DNA of 64,000 nt from Prevotella sp. khp7 (GTDB taxonomy: Bacteria; Bacteroidota; Bacteroidia; Bacteroidales; Bacteroidaceae): assembly GCF_900109055.1 (NCBI RefSeq), contig NZ_FOIV01000002.1, positions 310,001 to 374,000 on the forward strand, given 5' to 3'. The notes beneath the pieces are model-generated. The model was given only the letters and a program-made list of their open reading frames with translations, was not told the origin of the DNA and did not search any database. Position 1 is the first letter of the stretch. Every line of letters starts with the position of its first letter. The position numbers and the translations under genes are program-made. Shown here piece after piece: positions 37,115-45,998 of this stretch.

Positions 37115-37286
37115 TATTAAATCGTTTTATGCTGCAAAACTAAAGAAAGTTTTTCAAATAGCCAACTAAAAGTGAAGATTTTCATCAAATTTTGCACATT
37201 TCTTATAAAGAGAGGTGGAAAAAGGGCCGATTTATGCACAAACACCCCCATTGTGTGCAAAAGAAAGTCAGTTTTTCTTAAAAAAA

Positions 37287-37342
37287 TTTGCGTAAGTGAA
37301 AGAAAATGTGTTACTTTGCACCCGATTTCGGCGAAAACGCCG
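37287..37342 (+). promoter_or_regulatory. acpP promoter and leader hairpin
   Basis: TTTG at 37287-37290 and TTACTTTG at 37311-37318 (20 bases apart) fit the Bacteroidetes promoter, with one change in the -7 box. The leader contains a CGGCG-AAAA-CGCCG hairpin at 37329-37342. The acpP ATG follows at 37394. Confidence 0.6.
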
Positions 37343-37393
37343 TAAAATTTCAAGATAGCAAATTCATTATTAACATTTTAAAGTATTACAATT

Positions 37394-37630
37394 ATGTCAG
37401 AAATTGAAAGCAAAGTAAAGGCTATTATCGTAGACAAACTCGGTGTTGATGAAGCAGAAGTAAAGGCTGAGGCCAGCTTCACTAACGATCTGGGCGCAGA
37501 CTCACTGGATACCGTTGAGCTGATTATGGAGTTCGAGAAGGAGTTTGGTATCTCTATTCCCGATGATAAGGCAGAGAAGATCGGTACCGTTGGTGACGCT
37601 ATCGCTTACATCGAGGAGAACGCTAATTAA
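37394..37630 (+). CDS. acpP: Acyl carrier protein
   Basis: A 78-residue carrier of growing fatty acyl chains. The phosphopantetheine attachment site is [13 protein letters not shown] (Ser near residue 37). Acidic, strongly biased codons as expected of a highly expressed gene. Followed by a hairpin with a T-tract that separates it from fabF. Confidence 0.98.
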   Translation: MSEIESKVKAIIVDKLGVDEAEVKAEASFTNDLGADSLDTVELIMEFEKEFGISIPDDKAEKIGTVGDAIAYIEENAN

Positions 37631-37644
37631 TATAAATTAAATAT

Positions 37645-37689
37645 GTATAGGTTGCTCCTTATGTTTATGGGGCAACCTATACTTTTTTT
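37645..37689 (+). terminator. Terminator/attenuator between acpP and fabF
   Basis: GTATAGGTTGC (37645-37655) pairs perfectly with GCAACCTATAC (37672-37682), followed by TTTTTTT. Its end is only about six bases before the fabF start codon, so the hairpin overlaps the fabF ribosome-binding region. Confidence 0.85.
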
Positions 37690-37695
37690 CAGCTT

Positions 37696-38958
37696 ATGGA
37701 ATTAAAAAGAGTAGTTGTAACAGGTTTGGGAGCCGTTACTCCCGTCGGCAACACTCCTGAAGAGATGTGGAATAACCTGCTCAATGGAGTAAGCGGAGCC
37801 GCACCTATTACAAGTTTCGATACAACTTTATTCAAGACAAAATTTGCTTGTGAGGTTAAGAACCTCAACGTCAACGACTATCTCGACCGCAAAGAGGCTC
37901 GTAAGATGGACCGCTATACCCAGTTGGCCATGATTGCTGCCAAGCAGGCAGTTGAGGATAGTAAGATGGATTTGGAGGCTGAAGACAAGAACCGCATTGG
38001 TGTTGTCTTTGGTGTTGGTATTGGTGGAATTAAGACCTTCGAGGACGAGGTGAAGTACTATGGCGTACACGAAGCCGATGGTCCTAAGTTCAATCCGTTC
38101 TTCATTCCGAAGATGATTGCCGACATCGCTGCTGGTCAGATCTCTATCATGTACGGTTTCCACGGTCCCAACTATATTACGGCTTCTGCCTGTGCTTCTT
38201 CTTCTAACGCACTGGCTGATGCATTCAACCTGATTCGTTTGGGTAAGGCTAATGCTATCGTTGCTGGTGGTGCTGAGGCAGCTATCTGCGCTACAGGTGT
38301 TGGTGGTTTCAACGCCATGCACGCCCTTTCTACCCGTAACGATGAGCCCGAGAAGGCCAGCCGTCCGTTCAGCGCTAGCCGTGACGGATTCATCATGGCT
38401 GAAGGTTCTGGCTGCTTGATTCTTGAGGAACTGGAGCATGCTAAGGCTCGTGGTGCTAAGATCTATGCAGAGATGATTGGTGCCGGCATGAGTGCTGATG
38501 CTCACCATATCACCGCCTCTCACCCTGAGGGTCTGGGTGCTAAGCTCGTAATGCAGAACGCTCTCGACGATGCTCAGCTGAAGCCAGAGGACATCGACTA
38601 TATCAATGTTCATGGTACTTCAACTCATGTTGGTGATATCTCTGAGGCCAAGGCTATCAAGGAGGTATTTGGCGATGCAGCTTTCAAGCTCAACATTTCT
38701 TCTACAAAGTCAATGACTGGTCACCTGCTGGGTGCAGCTGGCGCTGTAGAGGCTATGGTTACCGTATTGGCTGTACAGAACGATATCGTTCCTCCCACCA
38801 TCAACCATGAAGATGGCGATGAGGATCCCGAGATCGACTACAACCTGAATTTCACATTCAACAAGGCTCAGAAGCGTCAGGTACGTGCTGGTCTCAGCAA
38901 TACTTTCGGCTTTGGTGGTCATAATGCTTGTGTGGTATTCAAGAAGTATGAAGCTTAA
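37696..38958 (+). CDS. fabF: Beta-ketoacyl-ACP synthase II
   Basis: A 420-residue condensing enzyme of fatty-acid elongation. The catalytic Cys lies in TASACASSSNAL (near residue 165), the two active-site His in HGTSTHVGD (near 303-311) and KSMTGHLLGAAG (near 336-347). Starts at ATG 37696 and overlaps rnc by 11 bases; thus acpP-fabF-rnc form one gene cluster with a partial terminator inside. Confidence 0.98.
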   Translation: MELKRVVVTGLGAVTPVGNTPEEMWNNLLNGVSGAAPITSFDTTLFKTKFACEVKNLNVNDYLDRKEARKMDRYTQLAMIAAKQAVEDSKMDLEAEDKNRIGVVFGVGIGGIKTFEDEVKYYGVHEADGPKFNPFFIPKMIADIAAGQISIMYGFHGPNYITASACASSSNALADAFNLIRLGKANAIVAGGAEAAICATGVGGFNAMHALSTRNDEPEKASRPFSASRDGFIMAEGSGCLILEELEHAKARGAKIYAEMIGAGMSADAHHITASHPEGLGAKLVMQNALDDAQLKPEDIDYINVHGTSTHVGDISEAKAIKEVFGDAAFKLNISSTKSMTGHLLGAAGAVEAMVTVLAVQNDIVPPTINHEDGDEDPEIDYNLNFTFNKAQKRQVRAGLSNTFGFGGHNACVVFKKYEA

Positions 38959-39988
38959 AGACATTATCGATAGAATAAAGCTCCCTTTCCGCGAGGAGAA
39001 GGAGCTTTTTTCTTCTTTATATGCTATACTGGGATTTTATCCACGTAACATCGAGTATTACAAGCAGGCGCTGATGCACAAAAGCATCCGTAAGCGCAAC
39101 GAAAAGGGTAAGCCACTCAATAACGAGCGACTTGAGTTTCTAGGTGATGCCATACTCGATGCTGCAGTAGGAGACATTGTCTATCGCCATTACGAGGGCA
39201 AGCGTGAGGGATTCCTTACCAATACGCGTTCTAAACTCGTCTCACGCGATACTTTAGGTAAGCTGGCCAACGAGATGGGACTGGGCAGTCTGCTGCTTTC
39301 AGCGGGCCATAGTACGTCGCATAACAGTTATGTCGAGGGTAATGCCTTCGAGGCGTTGGTTGGAGCCATCTATCTTGATCGCGGCTACGATGCCTGCCTT
39401 GAGTTTTTCCAGAATCGCATCTTAGGTAAATATATTAATATCGACAAGGTTGCCTTCAAGGAAGTCAACTTCAAGTCGAAGCTTTTGGAATGGAGCCAGA
39501 AAAACCGTGTGCGCTTGGAGTTCCGCATGCTCAAGCAGAAGCAGGATGAGAATGGTAGTCCTATTTTCTGTTTCCAAGTAGTACTTGAAGGTATAGAGGG
39601 TGAACGTGGCACAGGTTATTCAAAAAAAGAGGCTCAGCAGTTGGCAGCTAAGGAAACCCTTCAGCGCTTGAAGCGCGAGCCCCAGTTTGTGGAGTCCATC
39701 TTCCAAGCCAAGACCAATCGCACCAAGATGGAAGAAGAGCCTGCGATGGCTGTACCTGATACAGAACAACCTGAAGATTTCATCATTGAGCAGCCTGTTG
39801 ATACGAGCAAAGAGGCTCCAGAGGCAATAGCCGATGAGTCTGCTACTAAGTCGCCAAAACGCTCTCGCAAGAAGAAGTCAGAAACGCCCGTCGACGATGA
39901 GTTCGATCTTTCCGACATCTCTCACAAAGAGAAGTCGCGTGAGGACATCATAGCCGAAGCTGAGGCTGCTGCTTTTGCTGAAGCATAA
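38948..39988 (+). CDS. rnc: Ribonuclease III with long acidic C-terminal extension
   Basis: A 346-residue double-strand-specific endoribonuclease that processes rRNA and mRNA. Catalytic signature NNERLEFLGDAILDAAVGD (near residues 56-74) and downstream Glu (EALVGAIYLDRGYD) are intact; the double-stranded RNA-binding domain is near 180-250 (ESPIF... pattern VVLEGIEGERGTGYSKKEAQQLAAKETLQ). The last ~95 residues form a Pro/Glu/Ser-rich, probably disordered tail absent from the E. coli protein. The ATG at 38948 gives the usual start (MKLKDIIDRIKLPF); it overlaps fabF. Confidence 0.95.
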   Translation: MKLKDIIDRIKLPFREEKELFSSLYAILGFYPRNIEYYKQALMHKSIRKRNEKGKPLNNERLEFLGDAILDAAVGDIVYRHYEGKREGFLTNTRSKLVSRDTLGKLANEMGLGSLLLSAGHSTSHNSYVEGNAFEALVGAIYLDRGYDACLEFFQNRILGKYINIDKVAFKEVNFKSKLLEWSQKNRVRLEFRMLKQKQDENGSPIFCFQVVLEGIEGERGTGYSKKEAQQLAAKETLQRLKREPQFVESIFQAKTNRTKMEEEPAMAVPDTEQPEDFIIEQPVDTSKEAPEAIADESATKSPKRSRKKKSETPVDDEFDLSDISHKEKSREDIIAEAEAAAFAEA

Positions 39989-39995
39989 ATACAAT

Positions 39996-40035
39996 AAAGA
40001 TGCCATCCAAAAACTCAGGATGGCATCTTTATTAT
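39996..40035 (+). terminator. Terminator after rnc
   Basis: Perfect 13-base stem AAAGATGCCATCC (39996-40008) with GGATGGCATCTTT (40018-40030), followed by ATTATT. Confidence 0.85.
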
Positions 40036-40046
40036 TTATTGGTGAC

Positions 40047-40272
40047 TCATTTGTTTCTGATTACTCGGAAGTTGAACGTCTGGGCACCCATGAGCCCCGT
40101 ACCGTCGATAGCCTCGACAAGGCTAGTGTCTGTCTGTCCATGAGATAGGCCTTGAACCACATGTCCTCGCCCGTCTCGTAGATGTCCTTATTAGGAGATA
40201 CAGCAGGTCCTTGGTTTGGGCGTGTAGGATTCCGACTATAGTAGATAATAATAATGTTGAAAACAATTTCAT
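40047..40272 (-). pseudogene. Internally deleted duplicate of the 744-aa secreted protein gene
   Basis: On the minus strand an ATG at 40270-40272 opens a signal peptide (MKLFSTLLLSTIVGILHAQ), then a stretch almost identical in DNA to 43184-43264 of the intact gene (KDIYETGEDMWFKAYLMDRQTLAL), then directly the last ~22 codons of that gene (VEAIDGTGLMG...NFRVIRNK, stop 40047-40049). About 2 kb between these ends is missing; the join is at a shared CGAC. A four-base deletion before the PNKD codons shifts the frame, which then hits TAG. It is therefore a dead remnant of a tandem duplicate. Confidence 0.85.
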
Positions 40273-41102
40273 TACTTCTCAAACATGTCTGGAGTGAAGT
40301 AGAGATCGAAAGTGTCGGGGTCGTCCATCATCCATTGTATAATCTTGCCCTCGGAGTTGATAAGTATATAGGTGGGAACGCCCAATACTCCATAGCTGGC
40401 ACCAACACCGTTTTTATCATCAGCGTCAAAAACGTGTAACCACGGTAGTTCATACTTATCTACGGTTGTACGCCACTTGTCTTGTTTGTCGTGACAGGCA
40501 ATGCCAAGTATTTCTAACTTGTCGCAATGCTGCTCATAAATAGTCTTCAGGTGGGGAAACGACTTGATACAAGGACCGCACCACGAAGCCCAGAAGTCGA
40601 GCAACACATGCTTGCCACGAAGCGATGACAGCGTAATCTGCTGACCATTGATGTCCTCGAGCGTAAAGTCCTTCGCCTCTTCACCGATAACGATACTCTT
40701 ACCTATCTTCGTCATGAACGAGTCGACTTCTTCTATACCAGCAGCGTAGTAATCATAGAGCGGCTTCATCAGTCCCGTCTTTGCCCTTTCTGTCAGAACT
40801 GACAGGCATTTCTTGTTGTTGATAGCACCATTGAGCTGGCGCATCAGAAACACAGAACCGTCACTGTCGGGGTGGCTTAGCACATAGTCCACGATAGTGC
40901 GATACTTCACGGGTGCCTCTTTGATACCCTCTACTACGGCTTCTGCCTCTTGTATCTGTAAGAAGGTGGGCGACGATTTACTAACAGTAATGGAGTCAAG
41001 GACTTCATAACCACACTTGAGAACGATGGTTGTGTCAGCTTCTTGTGCTGACACCGTCAGTATAGAGATAGCTGACAATAGTGTTAGAATGGTCTTCTTC
41101 AT
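40272..41102 (-). CDS. TlpA-like thioredoxin-fold protein, exported
   Basis: A 276-residue secreted protein: signal peptide (ISILTVSAQ), an N-terminal ~115-residue helical region, then a TlpA/ResA-type thioredoxin domain with the active site WASWCGPCIKSFPHL (near residue 170) and DKNGVGASYGVLGVPTYILI, with cis-Pro. It would reduce or shuffle disulfides or act in cytochrome maturation-like roles in the periplasm. Its stop codon shares one base with the start of the pseudogene on the same strand. It belongs to the sigma-factor operon. Confidence 0.9.
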   Translation of the reverse strand: MKKTILTLLSAISILTVSAQEADTTIVLKCGYEVLDSITVSKSSPTFLQIQEAEAVVEGIKEAPVKYRTIVDYVLSHPDSDGSVFLMRQLNGAINNKKCLSVLTERAKTGLMKPLYDYYAAGIEEVDSFMTKIGKSIVIGEEAKDFTLEDINGQQITLSSLRGKHVLLDFWASWCGPCIKSFPHLKTIYEQHCDKLEILGIACHDKQDKWRTTVDKYELPWLHVFDADDKNGVGASYGVLGVPTYILINSEGKIIQWMMDDPDTFDLYFTPDMFEK

Positions 41103-41121
41103 TTTGCTTTTTGATTATGGT

Positions 41122-43356
41122 TTATTTGTTTCTAATCACTCGGAAGTTGAACGTCTGAGTACCCATGAGCCCTGTGCCGTCGATGGCTTCGACGATGCCG
41201 ATAAACTCGGTGTTGACGTCTGAAACCATGAAGGAGATGTCGGCTTTGCCGTCTTCGTCCGTCAGTATGGCAGGCTTCCATTGCAATGTGTTTCTGGGAT
41301 CAGGTATAGTGGGGGAGAGCTCAATGGGATCGGGTTCGTAGAACTCTTTTTTCGGATGATAGCCCTCTGCCGCACACATCCTGAACATATTCAGCAGCTC
41401 TTCTTTAGAAAACTGAGGCGCATGGAATATAAGAGGACCACTTTTGCATGCAACATTCCATATTTTTCCGCCATGTTCTTCATACAAGACCTTATTGTAC
41501 CTCTCACCTCGTTTGGGTAACAGGCGTTTTCCATCACAAATGGAATAATAAAGTGGCGAGTGGAGCCCATAACCCAGATAGTTGTTAAGCCATCTTGCAC
41601 CATTATGTTCGCAGGCCCAAGCGCCAGTTGACAAGATGTAGAGACTGTCGAGGTATTCCAACACCTTATCGTAGTGGACGATGTTCCGCTTGCCTTTCAC
41701 ATGGACGTCTTTCAACATGAATGTTCCAAAGCCGTCGGAAACATACTTTCCTTCATAGTAGCTCTTTGGGAGACGGTTAAGTGGCAGATATCTCTGCCTA
41801 CCTTTCAGATAATTGTTAATGCTATCGAACGGGTTTTCAAGCAACAGGCTTGCTTTAGGCTTCTTTACCAAAGGCTGCAAATAGAATGAGCCGCGCATCT
41901 GATCCATCAATATCGGGCCGATAACAAATCTGCCTATAGAGTCTGACACCACGACATTGGTATCGCCCTCAGCGGTAAAAGCCTTAAGTATCTGCGGTCG
42001 TCCTGCCCTGTCCAAGCCTTTCAGTCCATCGCTCAGCAGCGGTTTCGCTTTTGTGGGCTCCCTGTCCCATACATACCGTCGCCATCCCTGCGTCATCAGC
42101 AGCAGGTCGAGGGCCTGCAGCCGGTCTTCGTTCCGCTCGTCGAAGTAGTAGGTAGGATTGAATACGTTTCCCCTGATCTGTTCCGAGAGGAAGCAGTGCG
42201 ACAGAATGTTCTCATGGCCTGGCTGATAGAGGTAATCCTTGTCGAAGATGCTCACCGCCATCTCGGCCCTGACGGGTTCCCCCTCAGGCCCTGTCACCTG
42301 AAGACTCACCCGTCCCTTGTCGCGACGGTTATACTGCAGCCGGTCTGTCTTTGCGTTGATGCTCAGCCGCTGCTTAGGGTTCACATACACCAGCCGTTCT
42401 GCCACAGGCATCTGGCTCTCGCCGACCATCAGCGTGATCTGTACGATACCCTGCAGCGGGAACTTCTCAACGGGCAGCTGCACCTTCTTCTGCCTCTTCA
42501 CCGTGCCTGTAGCGCTACAGCATGGTATACCGTTCATCTTAGCCATGATCGTAAAGGGATGGGCGACGCTGTCAGTCGAGGACACCAGTAGGGTGATGCC
42601 CGCCTTGTTGTTTCTTATCGAGCGCATCGTGATGCCCGTTGGTTTGATGTCCGGGATCGTGTATGATCGTCCGTCGCTTAACACGATCCTGTATTCCTTT
42701 CCCCTTATCGGTGTCACGGTAAATATCCCCATGCCGTCGTGCATGCTCCTGAAGGCAGCGATTTGCCTTCCGTTCTCTGTCAGCCGTCCCGCCACCTCCT
42801 CTGGCATTCCATCACCGTAGGTGGCTTTGAATGCCACCACGGTGTTGATGCCATCGATCAGATAGCCCCCTTCCGGGAAGAGATCGAATCTGTGTTTTTC
42901 CGTGAGCCTTTCGATAGAATCCCGCTTCACGGCATCTGAAGATATGGAGTCCATTTGTGTCACCCTTTCCACCACCCTGATGCGCCTTGGTCGGATGGCT
43001 ATTGTACTGTCAGAAGTGAACGACGATCGTGTGTAGCCCTCAATGAAGTACTCCTTTTTCTGCCAGGCTTCATTGATATAGACATGTCCGTCGCCTCGTC
43101 CGTTTTTGAGCGGAAACTTCCCGCTCCACACGACGTCTCCATTTTCGCTTCTGAGTTGTAGGAATAGGGTCTGACTCTGGTCCGACAAGGCTAGTGTCTG
43201 TCTGTCCATGAGATAGGCCTTGAACCACATGTCCTCGCCCGTTTCGTAGATGTCCTTATTAGGAAACAGGTACAGCAGGTCGGTCTGCGTAAGTGCATTG
43301 TCACCCCTGCTCAGCAGCGCCATGCTACTGATAATAATGGTTAGTAATAATCTCAT
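41122..43356 (-). CDS. Large secreted protein with macroglobulin (MG2)-like domain
   Basis: A 744-residue exported protein: signal peptide (about 18 residues), then a MG2-like beta-sandwich at the mature N-terminus (PNKDIYETGEDMWFKAYLMD, SGKFPLKNGRGDGHVYINE), a second beta-sandwich array over 150-420, and a C-terminal region of unknown fold ending EAIDGTGLMGTQTFNFRVI. MG2-type modules occur in alpha-2-macroglobulin-like and TonB-linked outer-membrane proteins of Bacteroidota. No thioester or catalytic motif is evident. It lies 19 bases upstream of the TlpA gene and 16 bases downstream of the 380-aa gene. Confidence 0.8.
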   Translation of the reverse strand: MRLLLTIIISSMALLSRGDNALTQTDLLYLFPNKDIYETGEDMWFKAYLMDRQTLALSDQSQTLFLQLRSENGDVVWSGKFPLKNGRGDGHVYINEAWQKKEYFIEGYTRSSFTSDSTIAIRPRRIRVVERVTQMDSISSDAVKRDSIERLTEKHRFDLFPEGGYLIDGINTVVAFKATYGDGMPEEVAGRLTENGRQIAAFRSMHDGMGIFTVTPIRGKEYRIVLSDGRSYTIPDIKPTGITMRSIRNNKAGITLLVSSTDSVAHPFTIMAKMNGIPCCSATGTVKRQKKVQLPVEKFPLQGIVQITLMVGESQMPVAERLVYVNPKQRLSINAKTDRLQYNRRDKGRVSLQVTGPEGEPVRAEMAVSIFDKDYLYQPGHENILSHCFLSEQIRGNVFNPTYYFDERNEDRLQALDLLLMTQGWRRYVWDREPTKAKPLLSDGLKGLDRAGRPQILKAFTAEGDTNVVVSDSIGRFVIGPILMDQMRGSFYLQPLVKKPKASLLLENPFDSINNYLKGRQRYLPLNRLPKSYYEGKYVSDGFGTFMLKDVHVKGKRNIVHYDKVLEYLDSLYILSTGAWACEHNGARWLNNYLGYGLHSPLYYSICDGKRLLPKRGERYNKVLYEEHGGKIWNVACKSGPLIFHAPQFSKEELLNMFRMCAAEGYHPKKEFYEPDPIELSPTIPDPRNTLQWKPAILTDEDGKADISFMVSDVNTEFIGIVEAIDGTGLMGTQTFNFRVIRNK

Positions 43357-43372
43357 AAGTTAGTTTTTAAAT

Positions 43373-44515
43373 CTATTCTACAATGATTCGCGGTTGATAG
43401 TCAAATAACCTTTGATTGTCGCGTAATTGCAAAATGTTCAGGTTGGGGAATACCCTGCCCGCCCAGTTAGCTCCCCATGCTGAGAAAGGCTCTCCTGAAG
43501 GTACGATAAAAGTGATGGTGGTCATATCGAGCGGTATTGGGTCGAACACCATCATAAAGGCAATGTAGTCGCCCGTCTGTCCTTTCATGAAGAAAAGCTC
43601 GTCTTTAGGAATGCCCTGCACCTCGCGTAGTTTGTATTGGCGACCTGTCACGTCAACCAGTTTAGTGTCTTTCATGAATTCGAAATATTCAGTTGCGAAA
43701 TTCTGTTCATAACCTATTGCCATGTAGGTCGCTTCTGGCGTGAGCCACAGTGCCATCGTGTTGTCAGCCACAGGCTTTATCAGGTGGGCATCGGTCATCA
43801 CCTTCCAAGTGTTCCAGTTCTGTCGGTCGTAGGGCAAGTCATCGTACATGTGTTCTAAGAGCAGTCTGGGTTTGTGCAGTTGCGGAATCGTGTCGTAGTC
43901 CAGATTGCCGCTTTGTCCGTAGAATCGTGAATTGAGAACAACAGGCTCGCCCAGCAATCCCCAGTTCACCACACCATAGATGTTTACCATACGGGTGGTG
44001 TCGGGTAGCGGTGGAAAGATAATCTTCAGGTCGATCACGTCGCCCTTCTTGGCCTTGATGTCGAAGTGTTTGCCATAGGTGTCTGGTTCCGTACGACGTA
44101 TGCGATACTGTACGCCCGTTTCACGATCGACGATACACGCCTCTTCTCCTGTCAGCCACAGATTGGTCACCTCGTCGGCGGGCATGTGGAAGTAGCAGTG
44201 TAGCACTGTCTCGTCGCCTTCGCCCGTCAGTCGCCAGCTCATCGGCATGTTGGGCTGTTCATCGATTGGCATGTGATTCACGGGGAAGAGCGACCCATAG
44301 TTTTCCTCTACCGTAAAGTCCAGAGGGCCGCAATAATCCTTGATGTATTCATAGTTGACGTGCTGCCATGCGGCTTTTGTCTTATTGGTTTTCTTGTCGG
44401 TCCTCACTTCAGGTCGCGCCACAAAAGGCCCTACGCTCTTAGCGTACTCTATGGTTTGTGCCTGTATGGTGAGGCTTGTCAGTACCAGGAGGATGATTGA
44501 ACACATTCTTTTCAT
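43373..44515 (-). CDS. Exported protein of unknown function
   Basis: A 380-residue protein with a signal peptide (MKRMCSIILLVLTSLTIQAQ). The body is beta-rich with several W, Y and D residues (for example GSLFPVNHMPIDEQPNMPMSWRLTGEGDE and GDVIDLKIIFPPLPDTTRMVNIYGVVNWGL, segments given by position about 75-125 and 165-195). I recognise no family. It lies 14 bases downstream of the anti-sigma-like gene and 16 bases upstream of the MG2-like gene, so it is a fixed member of the sigma operon. Confidence 0.75.
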   Translation of the reverse strand: MKRMCSIILLVLTSLTIQAQTIEYAKSVGPFVARPEVRTDKKTNKTKAAWQHVNYEYIKDYCGPLDFTVEENYGSLFPVNHMPIDEQPNMPMSWRLTGEGDETVLHCYFHMPADEVTNLWLTGEEACIVDRETGVQYRIRRTEPDTYGKHFDIKAKKGDVIDLKIIFPPLPDTTRMVNIYGVVNWGLLGEPVVLNSRFYGQSGNLDYDTIPQLHKPRLLLEHMYDDLPYDRQNWNTWKVMTDAHLIKPVADNTMALWLTPEATYMAIGYEQNFATEYFEFMKDTKLVDVTGRQYKLREVQGIPKDELFFMKGQTGDYIAFMMVFDPIPLDMTTITFIVPSGEPFSAWGANWAGRVFPNLNILQLRDNQRLFDYQPRIIVE

Positions 44516-44529
44516 AGGTCAAAGATGTT

Positions 44530-45444
44530 TTAAAAATGGAATGAACAGATATCTGCACGTATCAGTTTGTCGCGATAGGATTGATAGCAAGCCGACGATA
44601 CGGCGGTTTCTATCGGTGAGTGGGTGCTGAAGAGCAGTATGCGTTCGCCAGGGATACGCTCTGCTATCCAGAGGTATTTCTCGCCTTTGCGCAGATCCTT
44701 CAGGGTGAAATAGAACTGCTGATGCGAGAAGTTAAGCAGGTAGCCAGGAGTCTTATTGTCGTAGCAGCAGGCCACTTGCAATAAGCGGGCAAAGAGGTCG
44801 AGCTGCTGTGTGTCCTGGAACACATAGGCCTTACCCTCTACAGCGGTGTTGCAGGTATCGGCGACACAGTTAAGCACCACGGCCTTCACCTTATGGTATG
44901 TGGCCATTTTAGCTATGAACTCGTCAACCTTGCCTGGTGCCTGATAGGTGGTGTCGACCGTAAGCTGTAGCGATGCGTTGTGCAGATCAGAGGCAGCAAC
45001 AGGAGTGCATTTTGATGGAATGTCAGGGAGAGGGCTTATACATGCACCCTCTGTTGCTGCGGGAATCTTCTCTGCAGAGGTGGCCATGCGCTGGGGCTTA
45101 GCCTTAGTGGCGGACTCAGTGCAAGGGGCGGCCTCTATGTGCCGTTCGCTGGTCGACGAAAGAGTTTCGGGCTTCTTAGCTTCAGCCACGACAGCCGACT
45201 CGTGAACTGTTTCATGGTATGTTTTAGATTGATAGTTCACGCCGATACCTATCATTATAAGTAGACAGGCCACAGCGGCCACCCATCGCCAGCGACGGAT
45301 AACGGGTGCGAGCTTTGGCGCCTCATCGGGCTCTGAAGGCTGGGCCATCTTCTTCATGAAGTCAGCCGGCAGCTTAGGCGTGTCTGAGTATTTGCGTCTC
45401 AGCGCCTCGCGCACATCTGTGTCCTTATACGTTTTTTCTGCCAT
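44530..45444 (-). CDS. Anti-sigma-factor-like membrane protein
   Basis: A 304-residue bitopic protein: a cytosolic N-terminal part of about 65 residues, one membrane segment (WVAAVACLLIMIGIGV, near residues 68-83) and a large periplasmic domain with a proline/serine-rich linker and a C-terminal beta-rich part with CACCYDN-like cysteine-rich region. The start at 45442-45444 overlaps the sigma gene by 20 bases. Sequence similarity to FecR is not evident, but the topology and coupling to the sigma gene identify it as the probable anti-sigma factor. Confidence 0.78.
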   Translation of the reverse strand: MAEKTYKDTDVREALRRKYSDTPKLPADFMKKMAQPSEPDEAPKLAPVIRRWRWVAAVACLLIMIGIGVNYQSKTYHETVHESAVVAEAKKPETLSSTSERHIEAAPCTESATKAKPQRMATSAEKIPAATEGACISPLPDIPSKCTPVAASDLHNASLQLTVDTTYQAPGKVDEFIAKMATYHKVKAVVLNCVADTCNTAVEGKAYVFQDTQQLDLFARLLQVACCYDNKTPGYLLNFSHQQFYFTLKDLRKGEKYLWIAERIPGERILLFSTHSPIETAVSSACYQSYRDKLIRADICSFHF

Positions 45445-45988
45445 TAAGTTTGAAATATAGTCTCTTTCTTGTTCTGTGCAGTCTGACAGACAGCGTTTTC
45501 TCATCGTAGCCCATGATATAGGCAATCTCTTTCAGCGGTCGGTCTTCAAAATAGTAGAGAGTCAGGAGCATCTGCTCCTCAGCAGGCAGCTCGTCGACAA
45601 TAGCCATCAGTTGTTCAATGCGCTCCTTGCGCCCAGTAGAGAGACCAGCCTCCAACTGCTCGTCGCTGATGTCGGTTGACTGCATGTAGTTGTCTTCGAA
45701 AGAGACAACCGTCAGCCGGCGGCGTTTCAGGAAATCAATTGTCAGTCGGTAAGCTATACTACAGAGCCAGGTAGAGAGCGATGCTTTGCGAGGGTCGTAT
45801 TTGTCGATATACTTAAATGCGCGCAAGAAGGTGTCTTGTGTCAGTTCCTGAGCATCCATCACGTCAGTCACTTGCCTCACTATCATGGCGAAGACACACT
45901 TCGCATAGCGACCGACCATCTGGGTCTGTCCCTCTGACTGTCCTTTGTAGACGGCCTCTACGATCTCAGTCTCTGTTAGCGATCTCAC
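45425..45988 (-). CDS. ECF RNA polymerase sigma factor, GTG start
   Basis: A 187-residue sigma-70 factor: region 2 (VYKGQSEGQTQMVGRYAKCVFAMIVRQ; DAQELTQDTFLRAFKYIDKYDPRKASLSTWLCSIAYRLTIDFLKRR, about 13-95, quoted in parts) and region 4 (LPAEEQMLLTLYYFEDRPLKEIAYIMGYDEKTLSVRLHRTRKRL, about 130-175). It starts with GTG at 45986-45988 because no ATG lies near the family's usual start; the next Met is 22 residues in, inside region 2. Upstream, TGTGT and CGTATA at 45999-46028 form an ECF-like promoter only 10 bases away, so the transcript may be almost leaderless. It leads a six-member operon. Confidence 0.9.
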   Translation of the reverse strand: MRSLTETEIVEAVYKGQSEGQTQMVGRYAKCVFAMIVRQVTDVMDAQELTQDTFLRAFKYIDKYDPRKASLSTWLCSIAYRLTIDFLKRRRLTVVSFEDNYMQSTDISDEQLEAGLSTGRKERIEQLMAIVDELPAEEQMLLTLYYFEDRPLKEIAYIMGYDEKTLSVRLHRTRKRLYFKLNGRKNV

Positions 45989-45998
45989 TTCTACCTGT

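Noticed and set aside
37828..38613. A 261-residue frame antisense to fabF
   Set aside because: It lies wholly inside fabF, which has full family motifs; no start signals or domain features support an antisense protein.
40061..40282. A 73-residue frame as a real small gene
   Set aside because: It is the frameshifted reading of the duplicate remnant; DNA comparison with 43184-43264 shows decay.
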